Shown here: positions 8,019-15,688 of the stretch, piece by piece
How the letters are laid out: each line of letters opens with the position of its first letter
Numbering within the stretch: position 1 is the stretch's first letter
Assembly: GCA_964407165.1 (NCBI GenBank)
Contig: CAYOUJ010000008.1
Location: forward strand, 1-61,191
From: CAZPKH01 sp964407165
GTDB taxonomy: Bacteria > Bacteroidota > Bacteroidia > Bacteroidales > Muribaculaceae
DNA: 61,191 nucleotides
Direction: 5' to 3'
The notes under the pieces: model-generated
The model's database searches: none
The model's input: the letters and a program-made list of their open reading frames with translations, nothing else
What the model was told of the DNA's origin: nothing
Program-made: the position numbers and the translations under genes

Positions 8019-9006
8019 GGCGCATCTCTATCTCTTCGTTGACGTCGCGGCCGCGGCGCAGCACTATCTTCTGCACGTAAGCCTTGATGAACCCGCAGCC
8101 GTAACCGCCCAACTGAATGACTGCTGCTGGGACGGCCTTGATTGCGATTACCGCAGAGCGGGTTGCCAGGAGCGCGGAGATGAATATGGCCAGCAGGTAG
8201 ACAATCAATGGAACTATCCACCACCACGACACTACCACGGCCAATGTCAAGAGTGTCAGGCCGATAACTACGGCTATAGCGGGCAGGGCGTGTACTGCCT
8301 TGAGGCTGTCGGGGTACAGCAGCTTCAGCGTGATGCGCGACATGCCGAAGACGTAGACCTGGCGCCAGAACTTGCGGAAGTCGATGCGGCGCTTGTGGTA
8401 TACGGGCGCCTCGTGGTAGAGGCCTATGGTGAATCCGGCCCGACGTATGCGGGTGCTCATGTCGATGTCCTCTGAAAACATCTCGCGGAAACCGCCAACC
8501 TTCTCATAGACAGCGCGCGAGAAGCCCATGTTGAACGTGCGCGGCACGAACTTCTCGAGGCTGACCTTGCCGCCGCGGATGCCGCCGGTGGTGAGGAAAG
8601 AGGTCATGGTGTGGTTGATGGCCTTCTGGGTGGTGGTGAACGACGAGTGGGCAGCGTCGGGTCCGCCGAAACAGTCCAACGGACGCTCTTTCAGTAGCTT
8701 GGATAGCGTCTCGAAATATGTGGGGGGAATGACACAGTCGCTGTCGAAGAAGACGAAATAGTCGCCCTCTGCTCGCTCCATGCCGTGGTTGCGGGCGATA
8801 GAGCGGCCCTCGTTGTCCTTGTAGAAGTATTTGACGTTCAGGTCATTGGCGGCGTACTCCTCGGCGACCTCGCGGCATGGCTCCGTCGAGCCGTCCTCGA
8901 CGAGCACCACCTCGAAGCACTTGTCTGTCTGAGCCTGGAGGCTCTTCAGCAGGTCGTGCACCTCGTCGATGCGGTTATATACTGGAACTATAATAGAAAA
9001 CAACAT
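8008..9006 (-). CDS. Family 2 glycosyltransferase with C-terminal membrane helices
   Basis: The 332-residue protein has a GT-A fold N-terminal domain: 'FSIIVPVYNR' at the start, VEDGS near 37, and the nucleotide-sugar/metal motif DSD at 88-90. The acceptor-side 'SEDIDMSTRIRRAG' matches the GT2 ED motif. Residues about 240-295 hold two or three hydrophobic helices that anchor it to the inner membrane. It probably transfers a sugar to a lipid or envelope glycan; the substrate is unknown. It lies 12 nt after nspC and overlaps radC, so it is part of the same cluster although its function differs. Confidence 0.9.
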   Translation of the reverse strand: MLFSIIVPVYNRIDEVHDLLKSLQAQTDKCFEVVLVEDGSTEPCREVAEEYAANDLNVKYFYKDNEGRSIARNHGMERAEGDYFVFFDSDCVIPPTYFETLSKLLKERPLDCFGGPDAAHSSFTTTQKAINHTMTSFLTTGGIRGGKVSLEKFVPRTFNMGFSRAVYEKVGGFREMFSEDIDMSTRIRRAGFTIGLYHEAPVYHKRRIDFRKFWRQVYVFGMSRITLKLLYPDSLKAVHALPAIAVVIGLTLLTLAVVVSWWWIVPLIVYLLAIFISALLATRSAVIAIKAVPAAVIQLGGYGCGFIKAYVQKIVLRRGRDVNEEIEMRRGK

Positions 9007-9018
9007 GGGTTCAAATGG

Positions 9019-10140
9019 TTAGGACATGCGGGAGCGGAAGTCGTCGTAGGTGAAGCGCCGGAGGAGCGTGTTGTTGCCTTTGGCGTCGCAGAGCACGATG
9101 TCGGGGTGCTGGAGTCCGTTGAACATCGTGGTTTTCACCGTGGTATAGTGGTTCATGTCTTCGAGTGTGAGACGATCGCCGGGAGTGAGCGGACGCGGGA
9201 AATACCAGGGTCCGCAGAAGTCGCCGCTCAGGCATGAGTTGCCGCCAAGGCGGTAGGGGAGGGCTCCGGGGGTGCCTTCCGGCACGCTCTCGGTGACAAT
9301 GGGTCGGTATGGCATCTCGAGGGTGTCGGGCGCATGACAGGCAAAGGAGGCGTCGATGATGGCTGTGCGTATGCCTTGGTTCTCAACCACGTCTACCACG
9401 CTTACTATCAGGTCGCCGGTGCGCCAGGTGAAGGCGCTTCCCGGTTCCAATATCACCTCCACGCCGGGGTGGCGGCGCCCGAAGTCCTTAAGAATTTTTA
9501 TCAGCCCGTTGACGTCATATCCTTCGCGCGTCATGAGGTGCCCTCCGCCCATATTGACCCACTTCACTTGGTCGATGAGCGGTCCGAACTGCTCCTCAAA
9601 AGCCCCGAGAACTTTCTGCAAATCAGCGGCATCGCTCTCACAAAGGGCGTGGAAGTGCAGCCCCTCGATGCCTTCGGGGAGCTTGCCGCCAAGGACGTCG
9701 GCCGTGACGCCGAAACGTGAGCCGGGGAGCGCGGGGTTGTATATATCCGTCTCGATGACAGAGCATTGGGGGTTGACGCGGAGGCCCGGGCTGACGGTAT
9801 GCATCAGCGGATGGTCCTTGAAACGGAGATATTGTGCGGGGGAGTTGAAGGTGATGTGTGACGAGCGGTGTAGAAACTCGCCGATGGTGGCGTCGGTGTA
9901 CGCCGGGCAGTAGCTGTGGGCGTTACCGCCCAGCTCGTCGCAGCCGAGGCGCAGCTCGTTGAGAGAGCTGGCGGTGAAGTTGCGGCAGTATTCGCGTACT
10001 ATGTGGAAGGTCTTCCAGACGGCGTTGGCCTTGAATGCCATGATGATGTCGACCCCGGCCTCCCGCTTTACACGGTCTATCAGCTGCAGGTTTCGGCGCA
10101 GACGCTCCTCGTAGACTATATAATAAGGTGTCTCAAGCAT
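9019..10140 (-). CDS. nspC: Carboxynorspermidine decarboxylase
   Basis: NspC is a PLP-dependent decarboxylase that makes spermidine (or norspermidine) from its carboxylated precursor in the alternative polyamine pathway used by Bacteroides. The 373-residue product has the alanine-racemase-like barrel first, with the Schiff-base lysine region 'IIMAFKANAVWKTF' near residue 37. It then has 'GLHFHALCES', 'GGGHLMTREGYD', the phosphate-binding 'EPGSAF', and the C-terminal beta domain with 'CLSGDF'. The partner gene, carboxynorspermidine dehydrogenase, is not in this window. It follows uvrD after 2 nt. Confidence 0.93.
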   Translation of the reverse strand: MLETPYYIVYEERLRRNLQLIDRVKREAGVDIIMAFKANAVWKTFHIVREYCRNFTASSLNELRLGCDELGGNAHSYCPAYTDATIGEFLHRSSHITFNSPAQYLRFKDHPLMHTVSPGLRVNPQCSVIETDIYNPALPGSRFGVTADVLGGKLPEGIEGLHFHALCESDAADLQKVLGAFEEQFGPLIDQVKWVNMGGGHLMTREGYDVNGLIKILKDFGRRHPGVEVILEPGSAFTWRTGDLIVSVVDVVENQGIRTAIIDASFACHAPDTLEMPYRPIVTESVPEGTPGALPYRLGGNSCLSGDFCGPWYFPRPLTPGDRLTLEDMNHYTTVKTTMFNGLQHPDIVLCDAKGNNTLLRRFTYDDFRSRMS

Positions 10141-10142
10141 AG

Positions 10143-12473
10143 TCAGAGTATGTTGAACCGGGCAAATTTGAGCATGAGGGTGTGGGACCCGGAGTTGTCG
10201 AAGTTTACAGTTATGCGAGCGTCGGGCTGTGTGGTGTCGATTTTGACTATCTCGCCCTCGCCGAAGCGGTCGTGGGCGATGCGCATGCCCGGGCGCAGCT
10301 CGCGGGCGTCGTGAGTCTTGGCCCCGCTCTTGGTCATGGGAGAGGGTGATGGCGACGAGCTGCCGCCGAACGAGCGCAGGACGGTGGTATGGCGGCTGCC
10401 GGAGCGGCCGGTGCCGCGGCTGAGCCAGCCATCGGGACGCATGGCGTCGGACCGGTGGGTGAATGGGTCGTAGACGCCCTCGCGGGCGGTGTCAGAGCCG
10501 GTGAAGCGCTGCAGGTAGGCTCCGTCGATGTCGCGCAGGAATGGTGAGGGGACACAGCTCATTGTCTGGCCGTTGCGGAATCGGCTGCGCGCGTAGCTGA
10601 GCATGCAGAAGCGCTTGGCGCGGGTGATGGCCACGTATAGCAGGCGCCGCTCCTCCTCCACCTCCTCGGGCGACTCCTTGCTCATGGCCGATGGGAAGAG
10701 GTCGTCTTCGACGCCCACCACTATAATGTTGCCGAACTCGAGACCCTTTGCCGCGTGCACGGTCATCATGGTCACGCGTTCCTGCGGCCCTTCGCCGTCC
10801 TTCTCATCCTGGTCGGTGGCCAGGGAGACGAGTGTCATGAAGTCGGTGAGCGACACCTCGTGCTCGCGCCCCTCCTCGAGGGCCTGCTCTACAAACTCGG
10901 TGGCGCCGGCGATGAGCTGCTCGAGGTTCTCGCGCTTGCTGATGCTCTCGGGGGTGCGGTCGGAGATGAGCTCGCGTATCATGCCGGTGTCGTTCATTAT
11001 CTTCTTGGCCATCTCGGCGGCGTTGGCGCCGGAGATGTTTGCGCGGTTGAAGCCCTCGATGACAGTGCGAAACATGTTGAGCTTGCCCACGGTGCCTCGG
11101 TTCAGCGACAGGTCGTATTGGTCGAGGTGGGTGAGCACGTCCCAAAGGCTAACGCCGGAGGTGAAGGCAGCGGCCGAGAGCTTGCCGACGGTGGTGTCGC
11201 CAATGCCGCGCTTGGGGTAGTTGATGACCCGCCGCAGCGACTCGTCATCGTCGGAGTTGATGGCGAGGCGGAAGTATGCGACGGCGTCTTTGATCTCCTT
11301 TCGCTGGTAGAATGACAGGCCGCCGTATATGCGGTAGGGTATGTTGCGCTTGCGCAGCGACTCTTCGAGAATTCGGCTCTGGGCGTTTGTGCGGTAGAGG
11401 ATGGCGAAGTCCTCGTAGCTGTCGGCGGTCTGCAGCTTCTGCTGCATGATGCGGTTTGCGACGAGGGAGGCTTCCTCGAAGTCGCTGTAGGCGGAGGCCA
11501 CCTCAATCTTGCTGCCGCGTTCGGCGGTGGAGAATACGTTCTTGCGTATCTGGTGGCGGTTTTTGTCGATGAGTGAGTTTGCGGCGTCGACTATGTTTTG
11601 CGTAGAGCGGTAGTTTTGCTCGAGCTTGAAGATGCGCAGGCCGGGGTAAACCTTCTCGAGGGTGAGAATGTTGTTGATGTTTGCGCCGCGGAACGAGTAT
11701 ATGCTCTGCGCGTCGTCGCCCACCACGCACAGCTTGCCCCCCTCGCGCGTGAGCTGCTTGATGATGGCGTGCTGGGCGAAGTTGGTGTCCTGGTACTCGT
11801 CGACGAGTATGTATCTGAAGCGCTCTTGATAGTGACGGAGCACGTCAGGGTTGTCGCGCAGAAGCACGTTGGTGAAGTACAGCAGGTCGTCGAAGTCCAT
11901 CGCGTTGGCGGCACGCAGTCGCTTGCAGTAGAGGTCGTAGACGAGATACAGCTGCGGGCGGCGCGAGCGGAGGTCGGCGGCCTGCAGGTCTTTGTTTCGC
12001 GCGTAAGCCTCGGGAGAGATGAGGGCGTTCTTGGCCCAGGAGATGGCGGAGTGGACTGTGGCGGGCTTGTATTGCTTCTCGTCGAGGTCGAGGTCGCGCA
12101 GTATGCTTTTGAGCAGCGCGCGCGAGTCGGCGGTGTCGTAGATGGTGTAGTCGCGAGAGTAGCCGATGCGGTCGGCGTGCTGGCGGAGTATGCGGGCGAA
12201 TATGGAGTGGAAGGTGCCCATCCACAGCTGGCGGGCGCTGCGCACGTCTATGGTGTCTTCGATGCGCTGGCGCATCTCGCGGGCGGCCTTGTTGGTGAAG
12301 GTGAGGGCGAGTATTCGCCACGGCTCGTAGCCGTGGGCGAGCAGGTGGACTATCTTGTAAGTGAGCACGCGCGTCTTGCCGGAGCCTGCTCCGGCGATGA
12401 CCAGCTGCGGGCCGTCGCAATATAGCACCGCGTCGCGCTGCTGGGGGTTAAGATGCTCGAGATAGTTCTCCAC
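10143..12473 (-). CDS. uvrD: UvrD/PcrA-type ATP-dependent DNA helicase
   Basis: This SF1A 3'-5' DNA helicase acts in nucleotide excision repair and in removing replication blocks. The 776-residue product shows Walker A AGAGSGKT at 27-34, motif II VDEYQDTN, motif III GDDAQSIYSFRGA, motif IV EQNYRST, motif V TVHAAKGLEF and motif VI LLYVAITRAK. The tail (about residues 645-770) is less conserved, basic and serine-rich, and ends with a Tudor-like 'GMRIAHDRFGEGEI' domain seen in PcrA that contacts RNA polymerase. The start is GTG 12473, only 3 nt after the PCMD lipoprotein stop. PcrA would be an equally valid name. Confidence 0.95.
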   Translation of the reverse strand: MENYLEHLNPQQRDAVLYCDGPQLVIAGAGSGKTRVLTYKIVHLLAHGYEPWRILALTFTNKAAREMRQRIEDTIDVRSARQLWMGTFHSIFARILRQHADRIGYSRDYTIYDTADSRALLKSILRDLDLDEKQYKPATVHSAISWAKNALISPEAYARNKDLQAADLRSRRPQLYLVYDLYCKRLRAANAMDFDDLLYFTNVLLRDNPDVLRHYQERFRYILVDEYQDTNFAQHAIIKQLTREGGKLCVVGDDAQSIYSFRGANINNILTLEKVYPGLRIFKLEQNYRSTQNIVDAANSLIDKNRHQIRKNVFSTAERGSKIEVASAYSDFEEASLVANRIMQQKLQTADSYEDFAILYRTNAQSRILEESLRKRNIPYRIYGGLSFYQRKEIKDAVAYFRLAINSDDDESLRRVINYPKRGIGDTTVGKLSAAAFTSGVSLWDVLTHLDQYDLSLNRGTVGKLNMFRTVIEGFNRANISGANAAEMAKKIMNDTGMIRELISDRTPESISKRENLEQLIAGATEFVEQALEEGREHEVSLTDFMTLVSLATDQDEKDGEGPQERVTMMTVHAAKGLEFGNIIVVGVEDDLFPSAMSKESPEEVEEERRLLYVAITRAKRFCMLSYARSRFRNGQTMSCVPSPFLRDIDGAYLQRFTGSDTAREGVYDPFTHRSDAMRPDGWLSRGTGRSGSRHTTVLRSFGGSSSPSPSPMTKSGAKTHDARELRPGMRIAHDRFGEGEIVKIDTTQPDARITVNFDNSGSHTLMLKFARFNIL

Positions 12474-12476
12474 TGA

Positions 12477-14039
12477 TTAGTAGTCGTATTCGAGGACGAA
12501 ATCGTCGACGTAGAGCACCGAGCCGTCGCCGCCGGTGAAGTAGTCTCCGTATTTCGAGGCGGAGGCCACCACGACGATGTACTTGGGCTTGCGGTTGGTG
12601 GCCACATACTTCAGCTCGATGGTGAAGGGGGTGTACTCGGTGACGTCATAGCCGTAGTTGAGCGCTCCGTAAGCGACCACCTCGGGTCCGTTGGGGTCGA
12701 AGACACGGCGGTTGCTCGGGTTGGTGCGTATCTCGTAAGGCTCGTCGCAATCAAGAAGTGCTATCCAGATGGCGGCTGTGTCAGGGCGGTCCTTCCAGTC
12801 GGTAAAGCCGGTGGTGGTGCTGCTGATGGGCGCCGAGTGATATTTCATGTAGCCCTTGAGATACGTGGGGCGGAGTGTGAACTCCTGGCCGAAGGCGAGG
12901 ACACCGTTGGTGCCGTCGGTGCGCACATACTTGCCGATGAAGAGGTTGCCTGCGGCGAGCTTGCCGATGACGCCGATGCCGACGAACTTGGTCTGGAGCA
13001 TTGCCGCGCGGCCGCTGCCGGATGAGGTGTCGGTGGTGGGAACCGAGTTGCTGGAACCGAGTGTGGTTGCACCCTTGTTGCCGGTGTCCCAATAGGGTGT
13101 GCCCCCCTCGGCCCACGGGCACCAAACCTTGCCGTCGAGCCACCAATTGTCCATCGAGCCGTTAGGCAGCTCGGCAATGCTCTCGGTGGTGAAAGGTATC
13201 TCGGCGCCGTAGTCCTCGTCGCTGTATGCGCGGGCCACGTAGTCGGTCTCGGGGAGCAGGTGTATCAGGCGTGCCGTGAAGCTGCCGCCGTCGTGGGTGA
13301 CCCAGTCGGATGGCACGCGCGTCCAGGTGTCGTCGGAGGCGAGGCGGTATTCAAAGCCGTTGTCTTTGCCCACCTCGGCCTCGCCGTAGAGCCAGGCGAC
13401 GTTGGTCCAGGCGTCGACGCGCGAGGTGGTGACTGCGGCGTCGGTGGTGGTGACGTAGATGGTCCAGACGGTCTCGCGGCCATAGTCGGTGACGGTTACC
13501 TCCACCGGGTGGGAGAAGTCGGCGATCCGACCGTTGAGGTCAGGGGTCATGGTTGACTCGGTGGAGCCTAACTTGATGGACTGCACCTGCAGCTTGGTCA
13601 GGTCGCACCCCTCGGCCACGTATGCCACCACGCGGTGGGCCGGGACGTCGATGACGGAAGCGCCGACCTGGCTTGCTACGGTGAAATACCTTTCGATGGT
13701 CTGGGAGGCGCTTATGGTCCAGGTGTATGTCTGGTACAGCTCTAGGTCAACGTCAAGCGAGCTTGACAGGTTGAGGGTGCCTGCCAGGGCCAGGGAGTCG
13801 GCGAGGTAGCCGGGGGAGATGGCAAAGGAGTCGACGCGCACGTTATAGATGTCGGCGCCCTCGCCGAGGAACACTGTTACGGTGCGGTTTATGGTGTCGA
13901 TGTTGGCCGCCTGCGTCTGTCCCTCGACCACGAAGGCGGTGAAGTTGGGCTGGATGCGCGGGTAGGGTATGTCGTTTTTGATGCACCCGACCAGCAGCAG
14001 CGTGGCGGCAATGCCGAGGATATGCTTAAATGTTGACAC
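12477..14039 (-). CDS. PCMD-domain surface lipoprotein
   Basis: The 520-residue protein starts with a lipoprotein signal (lipobox LLVGC, cysteine near 19), so it is probably anchored to the outer membrane. Residues about 30-210 form repeated beta modules related to bacterial Ig-like or DUF5018-type sequence. Residues about 220-300 look like an Fn3 module ending in 'PFTTES'. The C-terminal half is a PCMD domain (putative carbohydrate metabolism domain): 'LPNGSMDNWW', 'YWDTGNKG', 'IGKLAAGNLFIGKY', 'LRPTYLKGYMKY' and 'GSVLYVDDFVLEY'. The C-terminal half is clearly homologous to that of the protein at 45581-47731. PCMD domains are thought to bind glycans, but this is not proven. It starts at GTG 14039, overlapping the preceding barrel gene by 14 nt. 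Confidence 0.8.
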   Translation of the reverse strand: MSTFKHILGIAATLLLVGCIKNDIPYPRIQPNFTAFVVEGQTQAANIDTINRTVTVFLGEGADIYNVRVDSFAISPGYLADSLALAGTLNLSSSLDVDLELYQTYTWTISASQTIERYFTVASQVGASVIDVPAHRVVAYVAEGCDLTKLQVQSIKLGSTESTMTPDLNGRIADFSHPVEVTVTDYGRETVWTIYVTTTDAAVTTSRVDAWTNVAWLYGEAEVGKDNGFEYRLASDDTWTRVPSDWVTHDGGSFTARLIHLLPETDYVARAYSDEDYGAEIPFTTESIAELPNGSMDNWWLDGKVWCPWAEGGTPYWDTGNKGATTLGSSNSVPTTDTSSGSGRAAMLQTKFVGIGVIGKLAAGNLFIGKYVRTDGTNGVLAFGQEFTLRPTYLKGYMKYHSAPISSTTTGFTDWKDRPDTAAIWIALLDCDEPYEIRTNPSNRRVFDPNGPEVVAYGALNYGYDVTEYTPFTIELKYVATNRKPKYIVVVASASKYGDYFTGGDGSVLYVDDFVLEYDY

Positions 14040-14919
14040 TGACTCCGAATTTGATGTTAAACAGGTTAAACTTGAAGTTTGCGCCGGAACTGAATCGCGA
14101 GCCCTCCTCTACGTCGTTGGTCTTCTGGCGGTCTTTGCTGAGGTGGAAGCCGAAGACGCCAAACGACACGTTAAAGCTCACAAAGTCCATGATATACATG
14201 CACAGGCCGGGGCTGAAGTTGAGCGCGGCTCCGGTGCTGACTGTACGGGTGTCACGCATCTCGCCGTCGTAGAGGCGCTTGAATCGTGACGAGCCGCTTG
14301 TGAACGACAGCTCCACCTCGTTGAAGAGGCCGAAGCGCTTCATGTGGCTCAGGCCGATATAGTTGCGGTAAAACACTGACAGCCCGTAGGAAGTGGAGTA
14401 ATAGCTGACATCGCGGACGTCGAAGTTGATGTCGTCGTCGAAGTCAAAGGCCATGCGCGCCAGGTCGGCCTCTGCGCGCTGGTAGTTGAAGCGCACGCCC
14501 AGCGACTGGTTGTTGCGTACGAAGTATGACACGGCGGGGGCAAGTGAGTATACTTTTACCTTGAAGTCAAGATCGGTAAGTATGTCGAGCAGCTCCACAT
14601 CGTCGGCATCATACTCGCCGTATGCCGCCGTCAACCCGAAGGCCCACTGGCCTTTGGGGATGAAGAGATAGTTGTACAGCCCGCGGTCATAGCGGCCTAT
14701 GTAATAGTTGGGCATGATGACGGCTGCGGTGTCGCCGTCTATCACAACCTTGGTGATGCGGTCGCCGCCGATGGTGTCGCGACTGATTATTGGACGTCGC
14801 CCTTTGTTGTCGAGGGTCAGGCTGTCGGGGCTCACCACCACGTAGGCCCTCTCCCCCGGCTCGGCCCATGCGCCGACAGTGGCGGCCAGGGCGATGATAA
14901 GGAATAGTATTCGCTTCAT
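14026..14919 (-). CDS. Outer-membrane beta-barrel protein, paralogue 2
   Basis: The 297-residue protein has a signal peptide (MKRILFLIIALAATVGAWA, cleavage near 19-20). After a roughly 75-residue N-terminal region come alternating amphipathic strands ending in a hydrophobic/aromatic C-terminus 'FKFNLFNIKFGVSVNI', typical of an outer-membrane barrel. It is a tandem paralogue of the neighbouring gene at 14930-15664. Shared blocks include KGQW, 'FYRNYIGLSHMKRFGLFNEV' and the closing strand. I use ATG 14919 because it gives a proper signal sequence. No family name is certain. Confidence 0.75.
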   Translation of the reverse strand: MKRILFLIIALAATVGAWAEPGERAYVVVSPDSLTLDNKGRRPIISRDTIGGDRITKVVIDGDTAAVIMPNYYIGRYDRGLYNYLFIPKGQWAFGLTAAYGEYDADDVELLDILTDLDFKVKVYSLAPAVSYFVRNNQSLGVRFNYQRAEADLARMAFDFDDDINFDVRDVSYYSTSYGLSVFYRNYIGLSHMKRFGLFNEVELSFTSGSSRFKRLYDGEMRDTRTVSTGAALNFSPGLCMYIMDFVSFNVSFGVFGFHLSKDRQKTNDVEEGSRFSSGANFKFNLFNIKFGVSVNI

Positions 14920-14929
14920 AGTGATGAGT

Positions 14930-15664
14930 TTACAGGTAGAAGGCAACTCCGAAGGAGATGCTGAATAGGTTGACTTTGAAGTTGGCCTGCTTCGACTTGC
15001 GATGGGCTATGTATATCTGGTCGGTCATCGAGCGGGTATAAGTGTAGTCGAAGCCGAGCACGCCTACAGAGACCTCGATGGCGGAGTAGTTGTTGAGAAA
15101 CATGATCATGCCGGGGGTGAGGCCTATGCCAAGCTGGAAGTTGCGGTCGTAGGTGCCTGTCAGGTCGTCGCCGGTGCCGCTGATGAGCTTCGACTGGCCG
15201 CCGCCAAGCTTGAGCTGCACCTCGTTGAAGAATCCGAAGCGCATGCTGTTGCCCAGCGAGATGTAGTTTCGGAAAGCTGCCACGCCGTAGAAGGTCTGGC
15301 CGATGGAGTAGAGGTGGTCGACGTCGTAGTCAGTGTCGCTGGCGAGTATGACGTCGGCGGAGTCCATGCGTGTGCGCGAGCGCTTGTAACCGAGCTTGGC
15401 GCCCACGGCGAGATTGTCGGCGAAGGCATAATATACCATCGGACTGACGTTGAACGAATAGGTGTCGCCGTTGATGTCCTCTACGATGAAGAATTGATAG
15501 TCTTTTTGATCAGACTGCGTGTAACTCACGTTTACGCCGCCGATCCACTGCCCCTTTGGCACGAACTTCACTTGCTCGAGCCCTCGGCGGAACGGCTCCT
15601 GGGCCGTCGACGCCACGGCTGTGGCAAGCAGTGCGATGAGCAGTGTCAGTAGTCGGTGTCTCAT
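14930..15664 (-). CDS. Outer-membrane beta-barrel protein, paralogue 1
   Basis: The 244-residue protein has a signal peptide (MRHRLLTLLIALLATAVAS, followed by TAQ). It is made mostly of beta strands with the conserved blocks KGQW (near 37), 'AAFRNYISLGNSMRFGFFNEV' and C-terminal 'FKVNLFSISFGVAFYL'. It is paralogous to the gene at 14026-14919, about 10 nt downstream. Length and strand content suggest an 8-12 stranded barrel. It lies between the DUF4493 and PCMD lipoprotein genes, so the barrels may help present or anchor those lipoproteins; that role is inference. Confidence 0.75.
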   Translation of the reverse strand: MRHRLLTLLIALLATAVASTAQEPFRRGLEQVKFVPKGQWIGGVNVSYTQSDQKDYQFFIVEDINGDTYSFNVSPMVYYAFADNLAVGAKLGYKRSRTRMDSADVILASDTDYDVDHLYSIGQTFYGVAAFRNYISLGNSMRFGFFNEVQLKLGGGQSKLISGTGDDLTGTYDRNFQLGIGLTPGMIMFLNNYSAIEVSVGVLGFDYTYTRSMTDQIYIAHRKSKQANFKVNLFSISFGVAFYL

Positions 15665-15688
15665 TATAAGTAGTTGATATATTTCCGT

